A stretch of DNA of 23,232 nucleotides from positions 1 through 23,232 of the forward strand of contig CAWCLK010000027.1 in the NCBI GenBank assembly GCA_963796225.1. The letters run 5' to 3'. The stretch is from CAWCLK01 sp963796225. GTDB taxonomy: Bacteria > Actinomycetota > Nitriliruptoria > Nitriliruptorales > Nitriliruptoraceae. This document shows, one piece after another, positions 8,187-15,399 of this stretch (position 1 is its first letter; the number at the start of each line of letters is the position of its first letter). The notes beneath the pieces are model-generated. The model did no database searches and was not told the origin of the DNA. It saw nothing but the letters and a program-made list of their open reading frames with translations. A program made the translations under genes and the position numbers.

Positions 8187-9082
8187 GCCCCGACGAGCAG
8201 GACCCCGGCGGGGCGGGTCTGACGCCCGCGGGCGGCCAGCACCAGCGTCGCCCCGGCCACCAGCCCGGCCGCCACCAGGCCTCCCGGCACGGCCAGCGCG
8301 GCCGTCACGGCCGTCGGCGCGACCAACGGACCGGCGCCCACCGACAGGGACGCATCGGCCAGGCTGGCGCCCAGCACGTCACCGAGGGCCAGATCGCCCT
8401 GGCCGCGACGGGCGGCGGTCACGGCGACCACGAGCTCGGGCAGTGACGTCCCCAGCGCCATCCCGAGGAAGCTGACCACGTACTCGGGGACCGCCAGCCC
8501 GGCCGCGAGGTTGGTGAGCCCCACCACGGCCACGGTCGCCCCGCCGGCGACCAGCAGCAGCCACGCGACCGCGATCGCGGCATGCCCGAGCGGATGGCGT
8601 TCGGGCAGGGGCAGCTCGGGCTGGGCCGGGGGCCGGACCCTCCGCCACACCAGCCGCACGGCGAGGGCCCAGGCCATCACCAGCACCGCACCGTCGGCGC
8701 GTGCCAGGTCGCCGTCGGCCATCAGCACGACGCCGAGCAGCAGCAGGGCCGTGGCGGCGGCCCCGAGGATCGCGACGTTGCGGCGGTCGACGTCGACGGG
8801 GCGGGCCAGCAGCGGCACCAGCCCGAGCACGAGCGTCGCCTGGGCGGCGGCCGACCCGATCGAGTCACCGACGTTGATGTCCCCGTGGCCCGTGACCGAC
8901 GACACCACGGAGTTGGCGATCTCGGGCAGGTCGGTGCCGAGCGCCAGGACCGTGAACCCGACGACGAAGGCCGGCACCCCGAGCCCCGCCGCCGCCCGGG
9001 CCGCGTGGTCGACGCCCCGGGTGCTCGCCGCCACGGCCACGGCGAGGCCCGCGGCCACGACGATCGCCCAGCCCAGGACCAT
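8147..9082 (-). CDS. CaCA superfamily sodium/calcium-type cation exchanger
   Basis: The 311-residue membrane protein has the internal duplication of the YrbG-like calcium/cation antiporters. Alpha-repeat 1 is near 43-90 (ALGTDLPE with Glu54, then GDSIGS). Alpha-repeat 2 is near 204-250 (ALGTSLPE with Glu216, then GDVLGA). About ten hydrophobic segments are visible, with a short basic loop RLVWRRVR and a Pro-rich stretch near 143-165 dividing the halves. Many relatives have GN at the start of the second half of each repeat; here both are GD, which could change ion preference. It starts at an ATG two bases after the stop of the P-type ATPase gene, so the two are almost certainly co-transcribed, giving a pump and an exchanger for the same or related cations. 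The 3' end overlaps the WS/DGAT gene tail to tail by 40 bases. Confidence 0.9.
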   Translation of the reverse strand: MVLGWAIVVAAGLAVAVAASTRGVDHAARAAAGLGVPAFVVGFTVLALGTDLPEIANSVVSSVTGHGDINVGDSIGSAAAQATLVLGLVPLLARPVDVDRRNVAILGAAATALLLLGVVLMADGDLARADGAVLVMAWALAVRLVWRRVRPPAQPELPLPERHPLGHAAIAVAWLLLVAGGATVAVVGLTNLAAGLAVPEYVVSFLGMALGTSLPELVVAVTAARRGQGDLALGDVLGASLADASLSVGAGPLVAPTAVTAALAVPGGLVAAGLVAGATLVLAARGRQTRPAGVLLVGAYVATVPLLVASA

Positions 9083-9084
9083 GG

Positions 9085-11661
9085 TCAGCTCCCACGGCGG
9101 GCGAGCACCCCGGCCAGCAGCGGGCCGAGCAGCCCGCCGACGACCACCAGCATCGCCCCGGTCAGGTCGAGGCGCACGGTGCCGAACACGCGGGTCAGCC
9201 ACGGGACGGTGACCACGAGCACCTGCAGGACCAACGACCCGCCGGTGGCACGCGCGAGCCACGGGTTGGGAGACAGGCGCCCGGTCATGCCTTCGGGGCG
9301 GCGCACGACCCAGGCGTAGCCGGCCTGGGCCACCACCAGGGTGGAGAACAGCACGGTGCGGCTGGCCGCGGCGTCGAGGCCGAGCACGTAGTACGCCACG
9401 AGCAGGGTGGCCTCCGCCGAGGCTGCCAGCACCGCCCCGCGTGCGACCAGTCGCCGGAGATGCCCGCCGTCAAGCAGGCGATCCGTCGGATCCCGCGGCG
9501 GCCGCGACATGATCCCGGCGTGGGCCGGGTCGATCCCGAGCGCGAGCGCGGGCAGGCCGTCGGTGAGCAGGTTGATCCACAGCAGCTGCAGCGGGAACAA
9601 CGGCACGCCGAGGCTCGGCAGGAGCAGCAGGGTGGCGGCGACGACCACCACCTCGGACAGGTTGCTGGCGACCAGGTAGTCGACGACCTTGCGCAGGTTG
9701 TCGTGGATCGTGCGGCCCTCGTGCACGGCGGCGACGATGGTCGCCAGGTCGTCGTCGGTGACCACCACGTCGGCGGCCTCGCGGGCCACGTCGGATCCGG
9801 AGGCCCCGAGCGCCACGCCGATGTCCGCGCGTCGCAGCGCCGGTGCGTCGTTGACCCCGTCACCTGTCATGGCGACCACGTGCCCACGGGCCTGCAGGGC
9901 CTCGACCAGGGTGTGCTTCTGGTCCGGGTCAACCCGCGCCAGCACGGTGGCCGAGGTGGGGTCCTCGGGCAGTCCGTCGGCCCGCATCCGCGGCCCCGTC
10001 AGCACCCCGGACACGTCCAGCCCGACCTCCCGGGCGATGGAGGCGGCCGTGGCGGGGTGGTCGCCGGTGGCCATGACCAGCCGGATGCCGGCGCTGCGCA
10101 CGGCCGCGACGGACGTCGCGGCCGACGCACGGGGCGGGTCACGCAGCACGACGAGGCCGACGAGCTCGAGGTCGTCCTCCACGCTGGCCGGGTCGACCGG
10201 GACGTCGTCGAGGGTGCGGGCCGCGAGGGCGAGGACGCGGTGGCCCTGGTCGGCGGCGTCCTCGACGACGGTCGCCAGGCGCTGGCGGTCCGCGTCGTGC
10301 AGCGGGGCGCTCCCCGCGGCCGTGGCGGCGCGGGCGCACCGGGGAAGCACCACCTCGGGCGCGCCCTTGACCAGCAGGTGCAACCGGCCGCCGAGCGCGT
10401 GCACGGTGGCCATGCGCTTGCGGTCCGAGGTGAACGGCGTCGACGCGAGCCGGGGTGCGGCTCGCCGCCACCGGGCCACCTCGTCGGGGTCGAGCACACC
10501 GAGCAGGCCCTGCTCGGTGGCGTCCCCGGTGGGCGGGTCCAGCGTCGCCTCGCTGCACAGCGCCAGGACGGGGGCGAGGGTGGCCGCGGCAGCGGCGGGG
10601 ACCCCGGCCGGGGGGTGGTGGGAGCCGTCGGGCAGCACGACCGCGACGACCTGCATCCGGTTCTCGGTGACCGTGCCGGTCTTGTCGATCACGAGCACGT
10701 CGGCGGCGCCGAGGGTCTCCACCGCGGGCAGGCGTCGGACGATGGCCCCGCGGGCCGCCATCCGCCCCACGCCCAGCGCCAGCGCGACCGTGGTGACCGC
10801 GGCCATGCCCTCGGGCACGGCGGCGACCGCCAGGGCGACGGCGGTCAGGAAGGCCTCGTCCACCGCCATGGTGCGCACGACCACGACCGAGAGCACGAAG
10901 GCGACCACGGCCACCCCGACCGCCGCGATCCCCAGCCGCCGGGTCAGGGCGGCGAGCTGGCGCTGCAGCGGGGTCGGTTCGCGCCGGGTGTCACGCAGCT
11001 GTGCCGCGATGGACCCGAGCACGGTCGCCGGCCCGGTGGCGACCACCACGCCCTCGCCCGCGCCGCGGGTGACCAGCGTGCCGCTGAACAGGCAGCCGTC
11101 GCGGTCACCGAGGGCCGCGTCGTCGTCGGTACGGCCACCGGGGTGCTTGCCCGCCGGCAAGGACTCGCCCGTGAGCAGCGACTCGTCGACCTCCATGCCC
11201 TCGCCCCCGACCACGACCAGGTCCGCCGGGACGCGGTCGCCGGCCCGCAGCACGACGAGGTCCTCCACCACGAGCGTGCGAGCCGGCACGACCGCACGGT
11301 GGCCGTCGCGCACCACCGTGGCCTCGGGCGCCTCCAGCTCGGACAGTGCCGCCATCGCCCGCTCGGCACGCCCCTCCTGCGCCAGCGCGATGCCGGCGTT
11401 GGCGAGCACGATCGCGAGGATCGCCACCGCCTCCACGGCCTGCCCCAGCAGCACACCGGAGATCGCGGCGGCTCCCAGCAGGAGCAGGGCCATCGGCTCG
11501 CGCAGCTCGCGCCACACGCGGGACGCGAAGCTCGGACGGGCGGGGGGCGGCAGGGCGTTCGGCCCGTCGGCGGTCAGGCGCGCCTGTGCCTGCTCGGCCG
11601 ACAGCCCCGTGGTGCGAGGGACGACACCACGGGGCTCGGGAGACACCGGGGCCGCCGACAC
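9085..11661 (-). CDS. P2A-type (calcium-pump-like) cation-transporting P-type ATPase
   Basis: The 858-residue ATPase is complete. An N-terminal cation-ATPase segment (about 15-60) is followed by the actuator domain with LLTGES (162-167), PEGM in M4 (283-286), the phosphorylation motif DKTGT (Asp326), KGAPE in the nucleotide domain (432-436), TGDGVND (599-605) and four further C-terminal helices. The ion-site residues of SERCA-type pumps appear conserved: ASNLSE in M5 (Asn667, Glu670) and WINLLTDG in M6 (Asn697, Asp701). That points to Ca2+ or a similar divalent cation moved out of the cytoplasm. M. tuberculosis CtpF (Rv1997, DosR regulon) is of this type. The start is a GTG one base after the stop of the LiaF-like gene and has no strong ribosome site, so coupled translation is likely and the exact start is less certain. 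The exchanger gene follows two bases after the stop. Confidence 0.93.
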   Translation of the reverse strand: MSAAPVSPEPRGVVPRTTGLSAEQAQARLTADGPNALPPPARPSFASRVWRELREPMALLLLGAAAISGVLLGQAVEAVAILAIVLANAGIALAQEGRAERAMAALSELEAPEATVVRDGHRAVVPARTLVVEDLVVLRAGDRVPADLVVVGGEGMEVDESLLTGESLPAGKHPGGRTDDDAALGDRDGCLFSGTLVTRGAGEGVVVATGPATVLGSIAAQLRDTRREPTPLQRQLAALTRRLGIAAVGVAVVAFVLSVVVVRTMAVDEAFLTAVALAVAAVPEGMAAVTTVALALGVGRMAARGAIVRRLPAVETLGAADVLVIDKTGTVTENRMQVVAVVLPDGSHHPPAGVPAAAAATLAPVLALCSEATLDPPTGDATEQGLLGVLDPDEVARWRRAAPRLASTPFTSDRKRMATVHALGGRLHLLVKGAPEVVLPRCARAATAAGSAPLHDADRQRLATVVEDAADQGHRVLALAARTLDDVPVDPASVEDDLELVGLVVLRDPPRASAATSVAAVRSAGIRLVMATGDHPATAASIAREVGLDVSGVLTGPRMRADGLPEDPTSATVLARVDPDQKHTLVEALQARGHVVAMTGDGVNDAPALRRADIGVALGASGSDVAREAADVVVTDDDLATIVAAVHEGRTIHDNLRKVVDYLVASNLSEVVVVAATLLLLPSLGVPLFPLQLLWINLLTDGLPALALGIDPAHAGIMSRPPRDPTDRLLDGGHLRRLVARGAVLAASAEATLLVAYYVLGLDAAASRTVLFSTLVVAQAGYAWVVRRPEGMTGRLSPNPWLARATGGSLVLQVLVVTVPWLTRVFGTVRLDLTGAMLVVVGGLLGPLLAGVLARRGS

Positions 11662-11662
11662 G

Positions 11663-12367
11663 TCACACGGCGACGGCGGGGGGCGGGGCGGCGACGGAAC
11701 CGCTGGCCTTCACGTCGACGCCGCCGAAGATCGCCGTCCCACGCACGCGCAGGGTCGGGGCGTCGGGGGCCGACGGGGGCGGCACGTGGCTCTCGTGCCC
11801 GCCGAAGATCGCCGGCCCGTCGAGCACGACGCGCCATCCCAGCGGCACGCGCACGTCGACGCCGCCGAACAGGGCCACGGCGTCGAGCACGGCCTCGCCC
11901 TCGATGACCGCCTGGCCGAGGTCGACCTCGACCCCGCCGAAGACGGCCGTGGCGGTCCCACCCCGGAACCGCGGTCCCGTGGCGACGACACGACGCCCCG
12001 AGAACAGGGCGACGACGTCCACGGTCTCGTCTGCCGAGGCGTCACGGTCGACACCCGTCGCGGGGCGCCGCAGCAGCAGCCACAGGCCCAGCGCGACCAG
12101 CGCCACCGGCCAGGCGATCTCCCAGACCGACGCGCCGACCACGTCGGTGGTCACGCCGAGGAGCAGCAGGCCGATGATGCCCATGACCGTGGCGCTGGCG
12201 TAGCGGGGCGGTCGGGTGACGAGGTCGAGCAGGGCGGCGACCAGGAAGAGCACGGGCCACCAGTCGCTGATGACCTGGCCCGCGTCGAGCACGCCCTGCT
12301 GCTCGAGCAGGACCAGCGCTCCCACGGCCAGGAAGCCCGTGCCGATCACGGCACGTCCGGTGTTCAT
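11663..12367 (-). CDS. LiaF-like membrane protein (four helices plus beta-helical C-terminal domain)
   Basis: The 234-residue protein starts with four transmembrane segments (about 7-21, 36-50, 58-73, 86-99), including the SDWWPVLFL motif of LiaI/LiaF-type regions. A soluble C-terminal domain is built from repeats of the pattern A-x-F-G-G-V-x-V: AVFGGVEV (141-148), ALFGGVDV (165-172), AIFGGHES (186-193), AIFGGVDV (212-219), with a variant LFSGRRVV at 121-128. In Bacillus, LiaF restrains a cell-envelope stress sensor kinase, but no kinase is nearby here. The ATG has GAGGAGG five bases upstream. It is divergent from the PspC gene and leads into the ATPase and exchanger genes with a one-base gap. 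A role in envelope sensing tied to cation transport is inference. Confidence 0.85.
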   Translation of the reverse strand: MNTGRAVIGTGFLAVGALVLLEQQGVLDAGQVISDWWPVLFLVAALLDLVTRPPRYASATVMGIIGLLLLGVTTDVVGASVWEIAWPVALVALGLWLLLRRPATGVDRDASADETVDVVALFSGRRVVATGPRFRGGTATAVFGGVEVDLGQAVIEGEAVLDAVALFGGVDVRVPLGWRVVLDGPAIFGGHESHVPPPSAPDAPTLRVRGTAIFGGVDVKASGSVAAPPPAVAV

Positions 12368-12491
12368 GGCGACCTCCTCGGTACGAGGACGACGCGTGGT
12401 CGACGACCACGACGACACACCCCGGCGGGGGGCGGTGTCTCCACCGTGCTCCGCCAGGCCACGCCGCGGCAGGGTCGCCGGGACCCGTGGC

Positions 12492-12510
12492 GAGGGGCCG
12501 GACGGCCCTC
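12492..12510. promoter_or_regulatory. candidate operator between divergent liaF-like and pspC-like genes
   Basis: An imperfect inverted repeat has arms GAGGGGCCG and GGCCCTC around a short spacer. Its core, GGGGCCGGACGGCCCT (12494-12509), resembles the elements upstream of the WS/DGAT and hsp20 genes. It lies about 59 bases before the PspC start and 127 before the LiaF-like start, so it could serve both directions. A GGGACC half-site-like string sits just upstream at 12480-12485. This is resemblance only. Confidence 0.3.
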
Positions 12511-12567
12511 CCTGCGACGGGCACCCCGGCGGACGATCAGGGTGTCGCCCTCACGAGGGTTTTCGCC

Positions 12568-13011
12568 ATGACGGCACCGGTCTCCCCCACGCCCACCACA
12601 CCGGTCGCGCCCCCGCCACCGGCACCGCCCCGCCCCACCCGGCTGACACGACCGCGCGACGACCGCGTCATCGCCGGGGTCGCCAGCGGGATCGCCCGCC
12701 ACCTCGGCCTCGACCCCGCGCTGGTGCGGCTGGCCTTCGTCGTCCTGACGCTGGCCGGCGGCTCGGGCGTCCTCGCCTACCTGATCGCGTGGCTGGTCAT
12801 CCCCGAGGAACCACGCGGCGGTGACGCCGACAGCATGACGGCGCCACCGACCGACCCCACCGCGCTGCGCCTCGCCCTGGGTGGCCTGCTGGTCGTCCTC
12901 GGCGGGGCGATCCTCGTGGCCCGGCTCGTCCCCGGCATCAGCCAGCTGACGTGGCCGCTGGCCCTCATCGTCATCGGTTGCACGATCATCCTCGCAGGAG
13001 CACGGCGATGA
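12568..13011 (+). CDS. PspC domain envelope-stress membrane protein
   Basis: The 147-residue protein has a Pro-rich, probably cytoplasmic start (1-27). A PspC domain (about 27-82) follows with VIAGVASGIARHLGLDP, then a hydrophobic helix ending in the typical LIAWLVIPEE. Two further hydrophobic segments lie near 100-120 and 128-144. PspC proteins take part in responses to membrane damage. In actinobacteria they are often linked to LiaF-like proteins, as here. The ATG at 12568 has ACGAGGG about eight bases upstream and is preferred over longer in-frame starts in the divergent promoter region. Its stop overlaps the next ATG as ATGA. Confidence 0.87.
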   Translation: MTAPVSPTPTTPVAPPPPAPPRPTRLTRPRDDRVIAGVASGIARHLGLDPALVRLAFVVLTLAGGSGVLAYLIAWLVIPEEPRGGDADSMTAPPTDPTALRLALGGLLVVLGGAILVARLVPGISQLTWPLALIVIGCTIILAGARR

Positions 13012-13688
13012 CCACCACCACCGCCCCGCGGCCGGACACCGCCGCGACCCCACCCCCGTCGTTCACCCCACCGTCCCGCCCCGACCGCTCGGCCGCCGCC
13101 ATCACCGTCGGACTCGTGCTGGTCGCCGCGGGCGTCCTCGCCCTGCTCGGCGCCCTCGGTGTCGACATCCCCCTGCGGGTGCTCGCCCCGACCCTGCTGG
13201 TCGTCCTTGGCCTCGGCGTCGTCGTCAGCGCCGTCCGCGGCGAGACCTCGGGCGGCATCCTGGCGCTGGCCGTCGTGGTCGGCGTGTTCCTGACCATCGG
13301 TGCGGTCGCAAGCGCCGTCCTCGACGTGCCGTTCCGCGGAGCCATCGGCGAACGGAGCCACCACCCCACCGCCACGGCCGACCTGCAGGACGAGTACCAC
13401 CACCTCGTCGGGGACCTGATCGTCGACCTGCGTGACGTCGACCTCGGACCTGGCACCACGACCGTGGCCGTCACCACCGTGCTCGGGCAGGTCGACGTGC
13501 AGGTGCCCGACGACGTCGCGGTGACCGTCCACGCCACGACCGGTGGCGGCACGGCGACGGTCTTCGGCGTCAGCCAGGACGGGGTGAACGTCCGGCTCGA
13601 CGAGCAGTCCGAGAACTGGGCCAGCGCTGACCAGCGCCTCGAGCTCGAGGTCGGCGTCGGCCTGGGAGAGGTGACGGTGACGCGATGA
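13008..13688 (+). CDS. second LiaF-like / DUF2154-type membrane protein
   Basis: The 226-residue protein has a Thr/Pro-rich start (1-28) and hydrophobic segments near 29-50, 55-75 and 82-104. A soluble C-terminal domain (about 125-226) follows, rich in short beta strands such as LIVDLRDV, VTTVLGQVDVQVP and GTATVFGV. This arrangement fits the LiaF-like cell-wall-active antibiotic response family, although the FGG repeats are weaker than in the protein encoded at 11663-12367. Translation is coupled on both sides: its ATG overlaps the PspC stop, and its TGA overlaps the ATG of the lipoprotein gene. AGGAG lies seven bases before the start. The function is inferred from family and neighbours only. 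Confidence 0.75.
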   Translation: MTTTTAPRPDTAATPPPSFTPPSRPDRSAAAITVGLVLVAAGVLALLGALGVDIPLRVLAPTLLVVLGLGVVVSAVRGETSGGILALAVVVGVFLTIGAVASAVLDVPFRGAIGERSHHPTATADLQDEYHHLVGDLIVDLRDVDLGPGTTTVAVTTVLGQVDVQVPDDVAVTVHATTGGGTATVFGVSQDGVNVRLDEQSENWASADQRLELEVGVGLGEVTVTR

Positions 13689-14977
13689 TCCGCCGGACGA
13701 CGCGCACGGTCGTCGCTGCGCTGGCGGTCGCCCTCGTGGCGACCGCGTGCGGTGGCGAGCCCGAGACCGAACCGACGTCGTCGTCCTCACCGACGGCGAC
13801 CGTCAGCCCCTCCCCCACGACACCCGAGCCCACCCCGACGCTGCGGACCGTGGAGGTGTTCTTCTCCAACGACCGCCGCGGCGACCCCTGCGAGGACGTG
13901 TTCGCCGTCGCGCGCGACGTGCCCGCGGCCGCCCCGCTGCGGGGCGCGCTCGAAGCCCTGCTCGCTGGCCCCACCGACGAGGAACGCGCCGACGGCTACG
14001 GCGGCTGGTTCGGCCCCGAGACCGCGAACCTGCTCGACGGGGTGCGGCTCGACGGTGACCGTGCCCTGGTGTCGTTCGTCGACTCGCTGCCGATGGTGAT
14101 CCCGAACGCCTCGACCTCCTGCGGCTCGACCGCCCTGCTGGGGTCGCTCGACGCCACCGTGACCCAGTTCCCCGAGGTGCACGAGGCCTGGTACGACCTC
14201 GAGGGCGACCGCGCCGCCTTCTACGGCTGGCTGCAGTACGCCGCGCCGGACGACGAGCCGGTCCCCGCGCCCACGCCCACCGCCACGCCGACGCCGACTC
14301 CCACGCCGACGCCGACCGCCTCGCCGACGACGAGCCCGGTCCCCCTGGACGTCGCCGAGTGGTCGACCCTGCCGGCCTCCTACGGCGACGTGGTGGCGCT
14401 GACCTTCGACGCGGGGGCCAACGGCGACGGCGTGCCGTCGATCCTGGCCACCCTCGCCGACGCCGGCGCGCCCGGCACCTTCTTCCTCACCGGACGGTGG
14501 GTGACGGCCTACCCGCAGCTGGCCGAGGCCATCGGGACGCGGCACGCGGTCGGCAACCACAGCGTGACCCACCCGGACCTGACCACGCTCGGCGACGAGA
14601 CCGTGCGGGCCGAGGTGCTCGGCGCCCAGGACGCGATCACGCAGGTCGCGGGCGACGACCCACGGCCGTGGTTCCGGTTCCCGTACGGGGCGCGTGACGA
14701 CCGCACCGTCACCATCGTCGCCGGGCTCGGCTACCGGTCGGTGCGCTGGACCATCGACACGATGGGCTGGAAGGGCACCTCGGGGGGCATCACCCGCGAG
14801 CAGGTCGTGGACCGCGTGATGGCCGGCCTACGCCCCGGCGCGATCGTCCTCATGCACGTCGGGTCGAACCCGGACGACGGGTCGACACTCGATGCCGACG
14901 CCCTGCCCGAGGTCATCAGCCGGATCCGCGACGCGGGCTACACCCTCGTCGACCTCGACGCCGTCCGCCCCGACTGA
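13685..14977 (+). CDS. lipoprotein with GerMN domain fused to polysaccharide deacetylase (CE4)
   Basis: The 430-residue protein begins with a basic, hydrophobic signal ending VATAC (lipid-modified Cys22 expected), followed by a Ser/Thr/Pro linker. A GerMN (sporulation/spore germination-like) domain spans about 54-190, and a Pro-Thr repeat linker 194-219. The NodB/CE4 deacetylase domain (about 234-428) has motif 1 as TFDAG (Asp242, with Ala where many members have a second metal-binding Asp), HSVTH (292-296) for the metal histidines, RFPYG (331-335), Asp358 and LMH (His391). It should sit on the outer face of the membrane and remove N- or O-acetyl groups, most likely from peptidoglycan or another wall glycan. 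It is the third gene of the PspC operon, which fits cell-wall remodelling under envelope stress. Its end overlaps a convergent gene by 40 bases. Confidence 0.88.
   Translation: MIRRTTRTVVAALAVALVATACGGEPETEPTSSSSPTATVSPSPTTPEPTPTLRTVEVFFSNDRRGDPCEDVFAVARDVPAAAPLRGALEALLAGPTDEERADGYGGWFGPETANLLDGVRLDGDRALVSFVDSLPMVIPNASTSCGSTALLGSLDATVTQFPEVHEAWYDLEGDRAAFYGWLQYAAPDDEPVPAPTPTATPTPTPTPTPTASPTTSPVPLDVAEWSTLPASYGDVVALTFDAGANGDGVPSILATLADAGAPGTFFLTGRWVTAYPQLAEAIGTRHAVGNHSVTHPDLTTLGDETVRAEVLGAQDAITQVAGDDPRPWFRFPYGARDDRTVTIVAGLGYRSVRWTIDTMGWKGTSGGITREQVVDRVMAGLRPGAIVLMHVGSNPDDGSTLDADALPEVISRIRDAGYTLVDLDAVRPD
14272..14340 (+). repeat. low-complexity Pro-Thr linker coding repeat
   Basis: CCNACG/ACGCCG-type triplet pairs encode the PT-rich spacer between the GerMN and deacetylase domains. 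The repeat stays in frame and is best read as a flexible surface linker that may vary in length between strains. Confidence 0.7.
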
Positions 14978-15399
14978 CGCTGGCGGATTCTGGGTTCCGT
15001 CCCAGGAACCCCGTCTCCGCCCCGCCGCCGGGGCGAAGGGGGCAACGGATTCTGGGCTGCAGCCCAGAATCCGGCCCAGGTTCCGGCGATGACCACGACC
15101 ACCGCGGCACGGACGAGCAGCCAGGCCGGGGCGGGGCCGGCGAGGGCCAGCACGACGGCCGAGGCCAGCGCCCCGGTACCGACCACCCCGGCCACGACCG
15201 GCCACCGCCCCGCCGGCGCACCGGCGCCCCGCAGCGCCCCGAGGCCGGCGCCCGTGTCGGCCACGACGTGGACCAGCACGAGGACGGTCGTGGTGGACAG
15301 GCGGCTGGCGGGACCGGCCAGCAAGAGGGCACCGACCACGGCGCCGAGCGCGTGGCCCAGAGCGGCACCGACCATGGCCCGCGGCACGGTCGCCATCAT
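14938..15399 (-). CDS. small multi-helix membrane protein with repeat-derived C-terminal tail
   Basis: The 153-residue protein has about four hydrophobic segments (near 8-28, 36-52, 66-88 and 92-112). After that it becomes a charged, low-complexity tail (PSPRRRGGDG... RIRQRQSG). I do not recognise the family. The ATG overlaps the stop of the upstream anchored-protein gene as ATGA. The membrane part ends at GFWAAAQNP, which is encoded by the perfect palindrome at 15047-15072. From there the frame runs on through related repeat sequence and into the 3' end of the convergent deacetylase gene (40-base overlap). The tail looks like read-through of inserted or grown repeat DNA instead of original coding sequence. 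The membrane part is plausible; the annotated end is uncertain. Confidence 0.6.
   Translation of the reverse strand: MMATVPRAMVGAALGHALGAVVGALLLAGPASRLSTTTVLVLVHVVADTGAGLGALRGAGAPAGRWPVVAGVVGTGALASAVVLALAGPAPAWLLVRAAVVVVIAGTWAGFWAAAQNPLPPSPRRRGGDGVPGTEPRIRQRQSGRTASRSTRV
14985..15084. repeat. palindromic repeat cluster at the convergent gene junction
   Basis: GGATTCTGGG occurs at 14985-14994 and 15047-15056, and its reverse complement CCCAGAATCC at 15063-15072. Variants CCCAGGAACC (15001-15010) and CCCAGGTTCC (15075-15084) are also present. The copies at 15047-15072 form a perfect 26-base palindrome (GGATTCTGGGCTG followed directly by its reverse complement). GGTTCC and GGAACC at 14994-15010 can pair as a second hairpin. 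The site lies between convergent genes and could act as a two-way transcription terminator, although no T-run follows. A REP-like element is the other reading. Confidence 0.75.

Noticed and set aside
11700..12000. Recurring short DNA similarity within the LiaF-like gene
   Set aside because: It reflects the protein repeat A-x-F-G-G-V of the beta-helical domain, not an independent DNA repeat.
9460..12571. Long plus-strand open frames opposite the ATPase and LiaF-like genes
   Set aside because: The minus strand here encodes an ATPase with every catalytic motif in order. The plus-strand peptides have no domain signals.
14272..14340. Possible DNA repeat array or CRISPR-like pattern
   Set aside because: It is an in-frame Pro-Thr linker with no spacers. 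There are no cas genes or regular repeat-spacer pattern anywhere in the window.
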